This document shows positions 52,258 to 63,679 of a stretch of DNA of 64,000 bases, piece after piece (within the stretch, counting starts at the first letter, position 1; each line of letters opens with the position of its first letter). Where the stretch lies: NCBI RefSeq assembly GCF_003286085.1, contig NW_020825289.1, forward strand, positions 2,542,001 through 2,606,000. Direction: 5' to 3'. The stretch comes from Drosophila persimilis. Its lineage: Eukaryota > Arthropoda > Insecta > Diptera > Drosophilidae. The position numbers and the translations under genes were made by a program. The notes beneath the pieces were generated by a model, which was not told the origin of the DNA, searched no databases, and saw only the letters and a program-made list of their open reading frames with translations.

Positions 52258-52262
52258 ACAAT

Positions 52263-52869
52263 TAAGCTTTATTGGTATCTTAGAACTATCTTACGCTACT
52301 TCGCCTTCTGGACGAGTTCGGCAGTTGGTTTCTGCTCCTCTCCGTTTCTTGTGTTGTGCGCGACCTATTCGTGGCCCGCCAAGGCGTCTCCAAGCGTGGC
52401 TCCGCCGGCTCTAACGACTGGGGCTATTGATGCTTGGCAGGTAGCCCAAATCCGCCAACTTGGTTTTCTGGCCCGATCGCCGTTCGCCTCCTATGGGATT
52501 CACTCCAAGCGTCGCACCGTTGGTTCAAGGGATTGGGGCCTTTGGCTCTTGGCTTTGGGCTCGAGTCCGCCTCTCAATCCTCACACAACGTCTTCGCTTT
52601 CTAAAGTTTTTCCCGTCGTGCTTGATCTTACTTTGTTGCTCACTTTTCACTTCACTCTTGATGTCTCTTCTCTGGCTGACTGTCCTCCCTCATCGTCGTA
52701 GCCTTCCATTTATAGGATCGCTTCTACGTCGTAGCCGACGCCGCCTGGCTCCAACGGCACTTTCCGACAAGCGGGGCCTGTATTTTTCCCTCGGCGTTTC
52801 CTTCATTCTCTGCTCGCTTCCTAACCGGACCTGGTGGCTGGTGTCCTGATCTCATGACCATATGTGGTT
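52263..52869 (+). repeat. LTR-type sequence, right part
   Basis: GC- and CT-rich sequence continuing the insert at 49050-49184. Short stretches (AAGCTTTATTGG, CCAACGGCACTTTC) resemble the long LTR at 41848-44007 (AGTTTTATTGG, CCAACGGGACTTTC), suggesting another gypsy LTR. The right edge is not defined. Open frames here (52228-52701, 52460-52849) show no domain and are not called. Confidence 0.4.
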
Positions 52870-53875
52870 GACGCTAGCCTGTTGTTTCTGAATTGCCACA
52901 ATGACTTTATCAATGGGCTAGCGGATATTTCCCTGGTCCATTAATACTGTTAAAAACATTAGGGACATTTTTCTTGGCCTTATGTCTGTTAACGATGCTT
53001 CTCTAACTACTGTATCCAGAGCAAGCCCAATATCATTTCCTGAAGATCCTTACCACCCAACTCTGTCCATATCCCTTGACTGTACCCGATCTGGTTGTGC
53101 TGACTGTTCCATGGCTCCTTGCCGCAAAAAGTGTTTTCACAAAACAAACTTTATCGATTTAGATCTACATCTCTCGCGTGTTGATTGGTAATTTCTTTAT
53201 TCATTACCGAACATAGACGCAACTGTTAACTCATTTTATAGCTATATTTACTCCGCCCTTAACCTTACCTAACCTCCCCGGTTCTCCAAGTATTTGTCAT
53301 ACTTAAAAAATAATAAATCCATTCTCTATAAAAAGTACCAGAACTCGGGCTCCACGTTGGCCTTCGCTCTATACTCCTTCGCTCGCTCTCAGTTCCTTGC
53401 CGTTAATAGTCAGTGCTATAATCAATACCTTTCACAATGTAGTAGAAACTTTCGTAGTGATCCTAAAAAATTCTTTTCGTTCGTTAACTCTAAGCGTAAT
53501 TCAAATTGTTTTCATTCATCCGTTCATTACCTAAAACAAAACAAAAGATTCTGCTGTTGGTATTTCCAAACAACGTACTCGTCTCATATTTACAATGCAT
53601 TCACTCCGTATCGGTACCATCTACCTCACGCTAACAGCACTTTTCTAGCTATTTTTGAGGAAAACGTTAATCTGGAAGATTTGTCATCTATGAACATATC
53701 GTTTTTTGCGGGTCCAGATAAGGTACCAAGATAAGACACCAAGTTGCATTTTAAACCACTGTGCCCCTTTGCAAACCCTTAACCTTTCTCTTTAACCTCT
53801 CTTTGGAACAGTCTTGTGTCCCAGTGATTTAGAATGAGTCCTACATCATTCCGCTTCACAAATAGTTTAAAGATC
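52870..53875 (+). pseudogene. Third CR1-like LINE family, endonuclease end, linker and RT start
   Basis: Begins with the block equivalent to RHDFVDGLLDLSL (HNDFINGLADISL type, about 52900-52940). Then SRASPISFPEDPYHPTLSIS (52982-53191), LHLSRVDW, and the linker SILYKKYQNSGSTLAFALYS, DPKKFFSFVNSKRNSNCFHS and GPDKVP (53294-53734). It ends with ESYIIPLHK-type sequence at about 53865, where a gypsy LTR interrupts it. Stops and a deletion of the loop before YFQTTYSS are present. Confidence 0.8.
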
Positions 53876-54650
53876 TGTAAGGAAGCGATCCTGGCTGGGG
53901 TACACATCTCAGTCTACTCCAGGGTCGAAACTACAGCCATATTTATAATTTGCCGGGACTTCGAGTCTGAGACCTAAAATGGTGGACGGCAGACCAATTC
54001 CCCGAAAAGGGAGCGTGTGGGTGCTTAGGTAATCGCCGGATAGCGCTTTCGGGTTCCTATGGGACCGTGGGCTCCCACTGAGATCGTTGCTAAGCTGGGA
54101 TACCGACAAGTATCACCGATAGTGCTTAGGCAATCGCGGATAGTACTTTCGGGACCCTATCGGACTATGAATTACTATCCTATCCTTGATATAATTGAGT
54201 TGAATTAGTTTGAGTCAGTTTGGGAGACTGTTTATTTATATATAAATATATATAGTGACATATCCATAATTCTGCACATCCCATACTCATTATGTTTATG
54301 CCCAATTCATCCACACAACTACCCCATCCACACAAGTAACAGGACACCACAGAAAAATCAATAACTGATTCTTCCGACATTCCAGCTAGCTAAAACCAAT
54401 GAGTATCACATTCCTAGCTCACTCATGTAATGCAACACCGATCGCCAGCAGCGGATGCCTTTGATCAAAAGCCGACGCTTCCCCAAGCAGCATCCGAAGC
54501 CAGAGTCGAGAGAAGGGCTCATGGAAACTAGCAAACAGTAGAGAAGTCAGTTCCGTTTGAGACAAGCAGACGTAAAGTTAAGTCGGGGAATTCAACCAAT
54601 CTTGTGACATAAAAAAATAAGTACTAAAAATAAAATCTTTTTTTTAAAAC
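53876..54650 (+). repeat. 5' LTR (right edge uncertain) with internal duplicated block
   Basis: Inside, a block GTGCTTAGGTAATCGCCGGA at 54029 recurs as GTGCTTAGGCAATCGCGGAT at 54121, each followed by a CTTTCGGG..CCTAT motif. The primer site was not identified, so the LTR end is approximate. Confidence 0.55.
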
Positions 54651-54860
54651 TAAATTTCTAGTTGCGGTAATGGTCAGCTTGTGCAATTTATAATTACTGT
54701 GATCACGTAATCCCGGAATAGTTAATAAAATTGTGAAATCCGCCAAAGAACCTATGTGCTGCAAGCACATACGATTTGCAAAACTAAATTTAAGTGAAGC
54801 GGAGATAGTGAATCACCAAGGACAGTGAAACACTAAATACAAAATCAAAAAAAATTACAA

Positions 54861-55806
54861 GTGAACCAAAATAAAGTTCAAAACTACAACAAAAAAAACC
54901 CAATCAACACCAACAAATACAACATGGTGTTACCATCACCAACATTGAGCGAAGTCTACTTGAACCAGGCACTGCTGTCGATCCGACAAATACCTGCCTT
55001 TGATGGTTCATCTGGACAGTTGAGTTCGTTCATCATCCGAATCGAATATGTATGCAGTTTATATCCAACTGAAGATCTTCGACAACAAAGGATCCTATTT
55101 CGAGCGACCGAGATCCAACTGACAGGAGAGGCACAACGCATATCGCAGATGATACAACCCAACACATGGCACGAACTGAAGACGGCGCTAATCAACGAGT
55201 TCAAGAATCACACACCATATGAAGAATTCTTACAACTATACACCACCAGATTCAACGGCAGTCTTCGTAAGTTTATAGAAAAATAAGAAATAAAAGCTTT
55301 ATTAATAAACAATAAGCTAAACTTAGGAAACATACCAGAAAATAATGTCATTTACAAAAATGCTTTGAATAACACAATTAAAGATGTCATTACTCGAAAA
55401 CTTCCTGACAGAATGTTCATGACCTTAGAAAGAAAAGATATTACTACATTGTCTAATCTTAAGAAGGCAGCACAAGAAGAAGGATTATACGAAACTAGTA
55501 TAAAAGATTCAGGTACAAATAAAGATCAATCGAAATCGTCTCAATCAAATCGAAAGAATGTTGGAAACTATTATCCAAATTATAATACTACTAACTATCA
55601 CAATCAAACTCAGAGTTCATCTGGAACAGGTCAGACTAATCGAACAAATCAAAATCAAAATTCCCAAAATCCTGGATGAGTTCAAAAATTCCTTGAATCA
55701 AGGTAGGGCTCAGAATCCATTCAATCAGCAAATATCCCAAAACCAAGGTAGTGGGAGTGGACCCAACCAACCTACTAAAAGAGGGAGGGAGAGCCAGAGT
55801 GGCTAA
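54861..55806 (+). pseudogene. Gypsy-type gag (third LTR family)
   Basis: Frame 54861-55286 starts MNQNKVQNYNKKN and contains YLNQALLSIRQIPAFDGSSG, LSSFIIRIEYVCSLYPTEDL and TWHELKTALINEFKNHTPYE, the capsid domain of gypsy-type Gag. A stop at 55284 splits it from the next part (55365-55679: VITRKLPDRMFMTLERKDIT, LSNLKKAAQEEGLYE), followed by an Asn/Gln/Ser-rich tail. No CCHC zinc knuckle is visible, as in the errantivirus group. Confidence 0.82.
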
Positions 55807-55814
55807 ACGAAGAT

Positions 55815-57229
55815 GGACGTAAATTTTCATCAAGCCGCCTCGGAAGAAACTTAGGAGGACCCTATATAAACATTACCATTAATAAAAGAATATTAAGGTG
55901 TATCGCTGACTCGGGATCATCGATCAACATCATGAAAGAAAATTATACAGATTCCGAGATAAAAGACGATAACCTTACGGTCCATACCATCAATGGACCT
56001 GTTCGTATAACTAAGAGTATAATGAGGAATGCGAACAAAACATGTCCGTCCGAACAAAAGTTCTACATACATAACTTTTCCGAAAATTATGATATTTTAT
56101 TAGGAAGAGAATACTTGATGGAAAGTAAAGCCGTCATCGATTACAGAAATGACACTGTAACATTAGGAGCTAGGTCGTACCCAATCATTCAGGGTGGAGA
56201 AGCTATTGAAGCCGGCAAGACCCCACAGAAGTGCATAGATCCCTCTACAAAAGAAGAGAAGATCGCACATAAGTGCCTTGATCCATCTCCAGAGGGAGAT
56301 CAATACTTCGCTTCCCCTCTAGACAGTAAACTAAGGGTATGTAATCAATTAAGATTAGATCATTTAAACGACGAAGATAGGGAGGCATTAAAGAAGGTCT
56401 TATATGAGTTTATAGATGTGCAGTACAGAGAAGGTGACAATTTGACTTTCACAAGTACAATCAAGCACGAGATCAAAACTCAACATGAAGACCCGATCTA
56501 CAGACGACCTTACAAATATGCCCAGATACACGATCAGGAGGTAAACCAACAAGTCAAAGATATGATCAGACAGGGAATAATTCGAAAGTCCAATTCTCCT
56601 TACTGCTTGCCCATATCTATGATTCCGAAGAAGATAGATGCTTTAGGAAATCAAAAATATCGAATGGTAGTAGACTATAGAAGTCTAAATGAAATAACAG
56701 TTTAGGACAAATTTCCAACTCCACGAATGGATGAAATCCTAGACAAACTAGGTAAATGTCAGTATTTCACGACAAAACTGCGTTCTCCACTAAGCATGGA
56801 CATTACGAGTTCACTCGTATGCCTTTTGGGCTAACCACTGCCCCCGCTACCTTCCAAAGATGTATGAACAATCTGCTAGAAGAGTTAATCTTCAAAGATT
56901 GCTTTGTATACATAGACGACATCATTATATTTTCCAGTTTATTGGAAGAACACCTGTTGTCACTAAGGAGAGTATTTGGAAAGTTGAGAGACGCCAACTT
57001 AAAGCTACAAATGGATAAATGTGAATTCATGAAAAAGGAAACTGAATTCGTAGGTCATGTAGTCACTACTGAAGGAATAGTACCAAATCCAGGCAAGATC
57101 TCTGCCATCGTCAAGTTTCCAATACCGGAAACGACTAAGCAAATAAAATCATTCTTAGGTCTGTGCGGGTTATACAGGAAATTCATTCCTAATTTTGCAA
57201 ACGTAGCAAAACCCATGACACTCATACAA
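55815..57229 (+). pseudogene. Gypsy-type pol: protease and reverse transcriptase, truncated
   Basis: Protease motif in the frame RCIADSGSSINIMKEN (about 55890-55935; DSGS). The ORF 55932-56705 includes YDILLGREYLMESKAVIDYR, VNQQVKDMIRQGIIRKSNSP and KYRMVVDYRSLNEITV, closed by a TAG within the first palm block. 56756-57229 includes [20 protein letters not shown], the catalytic YIDD ([12 protein letters not shown]) and [21 protein letters not shown] deletion removes the palm strand with the first aspartate (GYHQI region). RNase H and integrase lie beyond the truncation. Confidence 0.88.
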
Positions 57230-57237
57230 TCGCATTC

Positions 57238-57573
57238 GTTCTCTTTCGTAGATCAGACGCGCTTTTGTTTTGCGCTCCGTATATTTTCCTTTTGTTTTAC
57301 ATTAACAACCGGTATTTTCTTAAATAAACATTAAATACCTTCGTAATCCACCTACTATATTTAAACCTATTCTATTCCGCGAGTGCATGCCTTTGGATTT
57401 GTGTTTAATTATTATTTATTGAACTTAAAATTGTTCGGCGTCCGGTTGTTGTGTTTGTGTTGTTGACGTGAGTAAATTACATTGCATTACAGCTCTCGTC
57501 TCTCGTCTTGCAGCTTTTGTTGTTTTATCACTCTCTCACTATCACCTCAACTTCAATAACTATTCTTTCTCTC
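57238..57573 (+). mobile_element. CR1-type LINE copy J, 5' UTR only in window
   Basis: Starts GTTCTCTTTCGTAGATCAGACG and follows the 5' UTR of copy A, including CTATTCTATTCCGCGAGTGC and CACCTCAACTTCAATAACT. It is interrupted at CTCTC by the BEL LTR. The rest of this LINE should lie beyond 64 kb. Poly-pyrimidine and TTTGCGCTCCG elements are shared by copies A, C and D. Confidence 0.85.
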
Positions 57574-58046
57574 TGTCGGGTCAAGCAGCTTAAATATTTT
57601 AAATTATTGCCAGTGGTGCGGCCCAAAGGAAATGCATTTTGGTGTTGTCGTTTCCAATGCCCCCACTGCAAAGATCATTTGCTACCGCATATGCGCATGC
57701 AGCGGAATTCTTTCGTCTTCTTATGTCGCAATCTCTCGGACTCAGCTTAACAGCGTCCCCGAGCAGCTCTAACGCTCTCGGGCTATCATACGCTCTCGCT
57801 CGCGTCTAAGCTTGCTGCATAGGGCCCGGCAATTTGGTCCGTCAGACCTTGCATGGGCACTCCTGAGCTAATCGTCGCAGCTATTAGATTAACATCCTCG
57901 CATCAATCGTTCGCCCAATCATCCCCATATGTACATACGCGATAAGTTGGTTTACATATGCAAATAAATTGTGAATTATAAACAGCCTCTCGACTTTCAT
58001 TAACTTCAAATTGCAACAGTTATTAAAAACGCTTAATAGCTTAACA
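57574..58046 (+). repeat. 5' LTR of the BEL/Pao element
   Basis: 473 bp, TGTCGGGTCAAGCAG...AGCTTAACA. It matches the solo LTR at 3091 (which lacks 20 bp) and the 3' LTR at 63680. Confidence 0.95.
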
Positions 58047-58048
58047 TT

Positions 58049-58064
58049 TGGTGACCCCGACGTG
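58049..58064 (+). promoter_or_regulatory. Primer binding site of the BEL/Pao element
   Basis: TGGTGACCCCGACGTG lies 2 nt after the LTR. The complementary tRNA 3' end would be CACGTCGGGGTCACCA. I do not assign the tRNA. Confidence 0.8.
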
Positions 58065-58409
58065 ATTGTGCAATAAATAATCCATCAGTGCAATCACAAA
58101 CTAATATAGCATTCAAAGATCTAAACTAATTGCCATCTCAACCAGTGTCATCGACCACATAAGTTATCCATACATATATACACCGGCCTCCCCTGCATAT
58201 TCGGTAGTGCACGTAGCTGTTGGCATGCGCTTCTCTTTTCGGTCATCTTCCCGCAAGAAACGTTTCTTACACCGGTCGCCTTTGTATATACAGTTCGTAC
58301 ATAGCTGTTCGCTTGCTGGGCTCGGTTCTTGTCGTCTATTGCTCGTGCTACTCTTTGCGCTCATCTTCCCGCTAGAGACGTTGGTCTTTCTGCTAACGCT
58401 GCCGCTACC

Positions 58410-59345
58410 ATGGAAATTAATGCTGCTAACGAAATTCCAATGACCAGTGAGCAAAACAGGGTGTCTTTTTTGAAGCTTAAGCCAACGGAATTATGCGAGA
58501 AAATGAAAAGGTTAGCTACCGCTTGGCAGAATGAGTCGTTGGACTGTGACTACTACATGCTCGTGGTAAAGCAAGAGCAAGTCGAGAAGTTGATCGGCAA
58601 ATTTGAGATGTTTCACGGCGAGCTTGAGGAATTGGATCGAAGCGAAATTCATAGTGGTTTGTGTGACATTTTTGAGTCACTTGCAAGCTCGCTGAAGGCG
58701 GCGATTATGAGGGAAATGGCTAAGAGTAGCGGCCGCATGCCGTTTCATTCTACCTTGGCTGGAGGAAACACTACGGTTGAGTTTGCCGGCTCGCAATTTC
58801 TACCTCACCGTAGACAAGTACCATCCCTGCCTCCTATACAATTGCCGACGTTTAGCGGCGGGTATGCGAACTGGACGGACTTTTATTCAATGTTTGCCAC
58901 CATCATCGACAGCCATCCGGACTTAAAAAACATAGAAAAGCTCCAGCATTTGCGTTCATGTCTGCGGGATTCGGCATTGGAGACTGTTCGGTCGCTGGAA
59001 ATCTCAGATGGCAATTATGCTGTGGCATTAGATTTGCTGGAAAACAGATTCAATAATCGGCAATTGGTTTTTCAGGCACACATCAATGAAATCTTGGCGC
59101 TTCAGGCTGTGGAACCTGGGTCAGTGGTCATGCTTCGGGAGCTTTCAGACAAGTTCAATTCACATATGCGCGCACTCGGGAGCTTTCAGACAAGTTCAAT
59201 TCACATATGCGCGCACTCCAGTGTTTGGGCACCACTGAGCAGATCGCAGGATGCATCATCGTGCAGGAGCTTCTCCGAAAACTGGATCCAGCGAGCTAAG
59301 AGAAGTGGGAGGAACGATTCAACGACCCCGCATTCGCCAACTTAA
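58410..59345 (+). pseudogene. BEL/Pao gag, broken by a 41-bp duplication
   Basis: The ATG at 58410 has a good context (ACCATGG) and opens MEINAANEIPMTSEQNRVSF. The domain blocks PPIQLPTFSGGYANWTDFYS, MFATIIDSHPDLKNIEKLQH, LRSCLRDSALETVRSLEISD and YAVALDLLENRFNNRQLVFQ form the DUF1759-type gag. At 59136 a 41-bp tandem repeat shifts the frame, and the ORF ends at 59343. Frame pieces after it continue gag (RKLDPASYEKW-like). Confidence 0.88.
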
Positions 59346-59459
59346 TTCCGTCGTGGGAATCTATGGCCTCGTTCTTGGAGCAGCGATGAAGATCATTGGA
59401 GACGATGGACTTTTCTATGGCAAGCTATGCGTTGAGCAATCAGGTGGGCAGAAGTAGAA

Positions 59460-59736
59460 AGCATAATAATTCTAGGTCCACATTGGTTACAACGAACCAA
59501 ACCGTAGCACGCTGCGCGCTGTGCAACGAGGTGCTCACGAGGTCCACCACTGTCAGAAGTTTCAAGCGCTGTCCCCCACAAATCGCCATAAAGAAGCCAA
59601 GCGGCTTTCGTTATGTATAAATTGTCTCAGAACAGGGCATCGATTACTTCAATGCACCTCGAGCAACTGTCATACCTGCGGGGGTAGACACCATACCCTC
59701 CTTCATTTTGGTATCCCTGAAGATACCGCTGTCTAA
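59460..59736 (+). pseudogene. BEL/Pao zinc-knuckle region
   Basis: The frame gives KRLSLCINCLRTGHRLLQCT and SSNCHTCGGRHHTLLHF, two Cys/His knuckles typical of BEL/Pao Gag C-termini. They bind genomic RNA. Confidence 0.85.
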
Positions 59737-59784
59737 GGAAAATCAGCGCCGTATACTCCATCTCAGTCTGCGCTGTCTGAGTCT

Positions 59785-60261
59785 ATGCCGTCTGAGCATA
59801 CCACTGAGCCCTCTACTTCAGCGGCTACCTCGTCTGCCCTTATTGCCCAAGATCTCAGGAATGGTGTTGTTCTACTTGCCACGGCCACGGTCTTAGTCAA
59901 AAATCGTTCCGGAGTTTTAGTTCCCTGCCGAGCGTTGCTGGATTCCGGCTCCCAGTTGCATCTAATAACTTCTCGTTTCGCGAATCAGCTTCAGCTTCGA
60001 AAAATGAAATCATCGACTGCAGTCTCGGGAATAGGCGACTCTAGCTTCGTCACGGATAGATTTTCGGTCAACGTTAGCCTGCACTCTCGCTCATCGGATT
60101 ACTCAACTCTCATCACTGCCATTGTAGCCTCTAGCATAGCCGATCGACAGCCAAGCTTTGGAATTGACACTCAAAACTGGAACATTCCATCTAACATACC
60201 ATTAGCTGATCCGGAGTTTTATGATCCGGAGTTTTTGAGCCACAACGCGTCGATCTGCTAA
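59785..60261 (+). pseudogene. BEL/Pao aspartic protease domain
   Basis: Frame of 158 codons with VPCRALLDSGSQLHLITSRF (active-site DSGS), VSGIGDSSFVTDRFSVNVSL and IASSIADRQPSFGIDTQNW. It ends at 60259 by a stop; the original polyprotein would continue. The ATG is internal to the polyprotein and is probably not a true start. Confidence 0.85.
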
Positions 60262-61160
60262 TTGGCGCAAGTCTGTTTTTCGAGCTCCTCAATTCAGAAA
60301 ACGCGCTTGGGATGGGTCGCGTCTGGAAGTTGTTCGCGTTTAAAAGGTTCCTCGTTGATGGTCTCTCGCGCTCGGGCCGTAGCTGCTGAGGATAATAGTC
60401 CAGAGGATCGGCTTGAGGTGCTTCTTCGGAGGTTTTGGGAGGTAGAAAATAGCATCGAACCAATAATAAAGTCTACCAAAGAAGGGCTAGATTGTGAAGC
60501 ACACTTTGTGCAGCATTTCCGTCGACTACATAAAGGCGATTATTGTGTTCGGCTGCCAGCAAAATATAATTTGGATCTCCTTGGAGAATCTTGCAATCAA
60601 GCGCTTCGTAGATTCCTAACCCTTGAGAGAAAGTTAGATCGTCGCCCTGATGTTAAATCTCAGTATGCAGCATTTATAAAGGAGTACCTGGATTTAGGCC
60701 ATATGTCTCAGGTTCCTACCCAGGCAATCAGGAACTGCCGATATTTTTTGCCTCACCATTGCCTCATGAAGGAAGATAGTTCTACGACCAAGCTTCGCGT
60801 CGTTTTTGATGGATCCGCTTCAACATCATCTGGATAGTTCCTGAACGACGTTTTAATGGCTGGTCCCGTAATCCAACCCAAACTGTTTCATATTCTTGCT
60901 CGATTTCGGTCAAACGCCGTTGCGATTACGGGAGATATCTGTAATATGTATCGTTGTGTAAGAGTCTCGACCGAGGATAGCAACTTGCAGTGTATTCTGT
61001 GGAGAAACTCCAGTGAAGAAGACTTGCGTGTGTTTCAATTGGACACCGTTACTTATGGGACGAAGCCTGCCTCCTATCTATCTGTGCGAGCGATGCAGAT
61101 GGCGTTTCCAGTTGGAGCGGAAATCCTTCGCCGTGACTTCTAAGGGATGACTTGATATCT
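60262..61160 (+). pseudogene. BEL/Pao reverse transcriptase, catalytic block damaged
   Basis: 60262-60837 contains FVQHFRRLHKGDYCVRLPAK, FIKEYLDLGHMSQVPTQAIR, FLPHHCLMKEDSSTTKLRVV and FDGSASTSSG, then an in-frame TAG (60835). 60856-61143 reads MAGPVIQPKLFHILARFRSN, ITGDICNMYRCVRVSTEDSN and FQLDTVTYGTKPASYLSVRA, then stops right at the place where the YxDD motif is expected. A small indel there changes the frame. The element therefore lacks an intact RT. Confidence 0.88.
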
Positions 61161-62175
61161 GGAGCCAGCTCGGAGGAGGAGGCTATCCGAATTCGGGAGC
61201 AAACTACTGGAATTTTGGCTAGAGGTCAGTTCAGATTGAGGAAATGGTGTTTTAACGTCCCTGCTGTGCTGGATGGAGTTCCGGAAGAGGACAAGGAAAC
61301 ATTTTTGAAGTTCGACGATGGCAGCCATGTGACTAAAACTGTAGGACTTACGTGGGATCCGGTTTCTGATCTACTATTATTTTCGTTCTCTGCCCTTCAA
61401 TCTTCTTTGAATTCCTGCAGGCGCTCTGTTTTGTCATCCATAGCGCGGTTCTACGATCCTCTCGGACTAGCTGGTCCCGTAATTACTAAATCCAAAATCT
61501 TTCTCCAGCGTTTGTGCCAAGGGAAGTTGTACTGGGATGTAAGCCTTCCAGTCGCACTGAACACCGAGTGGCAGGAAATATGCACCAGTTTTGGTCAGAT
61601 TCGTCGACTTGAATTTCCTCGGCTTGTACTCCTTCCAGACTCTACGCTGGAAATTCACGGATTTTGCGATGCCAGCATCGGCTTATGGTGCATGCATTTA
61701 TGTCGTGTCCAAGGGTCAGCATTCCAGCAGTCACTTACTCTGTGCCAAATCTCGTGTGGCTCCTTTGAAGACACTTACAGTACCAAAGTTGGAGCTTTGT
61801 GAAGCGGAGTTGCTGGCTAGGCTCATATCTAAGATAGCTGGAATGAATGTCTTCAAGGGAAGGTGTTACTGTTGGTGTGATTCTGCTGTTGCGCTCTCTT
61901 GGATTCGGGACGAGCCGTCAAGATTTAATATTTTTGTTGCAAATAGAGTGTCAACGATTCAGGAAATGACCGAAAAAATGGAATGGCGCTATGTTCCCAC
62001 AGCTTTATACCCAGCCGACATTCTGTCTCGAGGGGCTCATCCGACTGAGCTGAATGAGTCACCTCTTTGGGCTCATGGTCCTCCATTTCTTTGCGGCTCC
62101 GCAGATGACTGGCCACCCACTGTGCTACCTGATAAGCCAGCCCTTGAACTTCGTCGGAAGGCTCTTCTGGTCTAA
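61152..62175 (+). pseudogene. BEL/Pao RT end and RNase H
   Basis: 61152-61802 carries ISGASSEEEAIRIREQTTGI, LRKWCFNVPAVLDGVPEEDK and SIARFYDPLGLAGPVITKSK, then LEIHGFCDASIGLW (RNase H first aspartate). A frameshift near 61690 moves the reading to 61591-62175: VAPLKTLTVPKLELCEAELL, CYCWCDSAVALSWIRDEPSR and RYVPTALYPADILSRGAHPT. The Asp/Glu residues of RNase H are kept in the two frames together. Confidence 0.85.
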
Positions 62176-63214
62176 TCGCCCTACATGGACATTATTGCTG
62201 ATTCCAAGTATACGAATTTTGCAACGCGTTTTCGGATACATTCACAAGTTTTGCAACCGAATTCGGCGCCCCGGACTCACTGTCTCAGACATTGAACATG
62301 GAACCCAGGTATTGCTACGACTAGTCCAGCGTACTCAGCTATGGGAGGACATGAAGTCACTGCGGGCAAGTGGAGCAGTCTCCTCATCGAGCTCAATCGC
62401 ATCGTTATCGCCATTCATGGATCAGTTTGGACTTCCCAGGGTAGATAGTCGACTGAAAAACTCTTCGTTGGATTTTGATGGCCGTCATCCAATCATCTTG
62501 CCCAGCAGCCATCCACTGACTCTTGCAATAATCTCCCATTCTCATGAGCGGAATCTGCACGCTGGTCCTCGAGCTTTGCTTGGACTAATTCGATCCCAAT
62601 ATTGGCCTATTGGGGGGAGGAAGACGGTAAACAAGGCAGTAAGCAAGTGCGTAAGATGCTTTCGACTGAAGCCCAGGGTATTGGAGCATATTATGTCGGA
62701 TCTTCCAAAGGAGCGGCTCGATGGTTCTCATGCCTTTGAGATCACAGGCGTGGACTTCTGTGGGCCGTTTTTCTACAAGCCGGAGGCACGCAACAAGGCT
62801 CCAATCAAGTCCTACGTCTGCGTCTTCATTTGTTTCGCTACCAATGCTGTTCATCTGGAGCTTATAAAGGACTTATCCACAGTTGCTTTTCTACATGAAC
62901 TAAAGCGCTTCATATGTACCAGACGAAAGCCGCGGCAAAATTGGTCAGACAACGCAACCAATTTTGTCGGCGCTAAGAATGAGCTGATGGAATTAAAGCG
63001 CCTGGTCCTCAGCGATGACCATCAGAAGGCGCTGCTGGATTTTTGCTTGGTCGAGGCTATACACTGGCATTTCATTCCTCCGCGCTCCCCTCATTTTGGT
63101 GGTCTATGGGAGGCTGCAGTGAAGACGGCCAAGTACCACTTCTACCGTGCGATAGGCAACTCGGTTCTTGGATTTGACGAGCTGCGGACGCTGTTGGCCC
63201 CATCACGGCAGTGA
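62176..63214 (+). pseudogene. BEL/Pao integrase
   Basis: The frame (62054-63214) contains the HHCC zinc domain (SHERNLHAGPRALLGLIRSQ and CVRCFRLKP), the core FEITGVDFCGPFFYKPEARN (first D), CFATNAVHLELIKDLSTVAF, WSDNATNFVGAKNELMELKR (second D) and HFGGLWEAAVKTAKYHFYRA (E). A DDE integrase inserts the cDNA and makes the 5-bp duplication. The frame ends in a stop next to FDELRTLLAPSRQ because of a small indel. The remainder continues at 63211. Confidence 0.9.
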
Positions 63215-63660
63215 TTAATTCAAGACCTTTAGTTTCGATTTCAGAGAGCCCTGCCGATCTAGATGTTCTAACTCCAGCGCATTTTTTGAATGGTGGCCCT
63301 CCTGCTTCGTTCGCTGAGCCTGACGTCACGCAGCTAAACTTCGATCGCCTGGACGGCTGGCAGCGCGTTTCGTACCTGCAGCAGCTCTTTTGGTACCGGT
63401 GGAAGTAGGAGTACATAACGTCACTTCAGCAGCGCTCAAAGTGGCGCACTGCGAAGCCTAGTTTAGCAGTCGCAGATTTGGTTCTTGTCAAGGATGAGAA
63501 TCTTCCTCCCATGAAGTGGCCACTGTCGAGAGTGGTCGAGCATTTGCCTGGACGAGATGGCGTTTCCCGAGTTGCTGTGCTGAAGACGTCATCTGGAATC
63601 ACCAAGCGCGCCGTCAAAAAGCTGTGCCTGCTGCCCCTTAAAGATGCTGTTGAAAGTCAG
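63211..63660 (+). pseudogene. BEL/Pao integrase C-terminal (DUF5641-type) tail
   Basis: INSRPLVSISESPADLDVLT with HFLNGGPPASF leads to a TAG at 63406. Then LVKDENLPPMKWPLSRVVEH with LPGRDGVSRVAVLKTSSGIT and KRAVKKLCLLPL, the usual BEL/Pao end. One stop and no other obvious break. Confidence 0.88.
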
Positions 63661-63667
63661 GCTTCCA

Positions 63668-63677
63668 ACGGGGGGAG
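63668..63677 (+). promoter_or_regulatory. Polypurine tract
   Basis: ACGGGGGGAG lies just before the 3' LTR and would prime plus-strand synthesis. Confidence 0.8.
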
Positions 63678-63679
63678 TA

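Larger units (their letters stand above)
53876..57237 (+). mobile_element. Ty3/gypsy element, 5' LTR to mid-RT, truncated by CR1 insertion
   Basis: LTR start TGTAAGGAAGCGATCCT at 53876, LTR and leader to about 54857, gag 54861-55286 and on to 55806, protease and RT 55850-57229. The 3' half is absent, cut at 57238 by a CR1 5' UTR. The protein is of the gypsy (mdg4/17.6-like) type with a separate gag, unlike the fused-frame family at 49185. Confidence 0.85.

Noticed and set aside
52228-52849. Two overlapping open frames of 157 and 129 codons
   Set aside because: Low-complexity Leu/Ser/Pro composition in LTR-like CT-rich DNA; neither has a recognisable domain.
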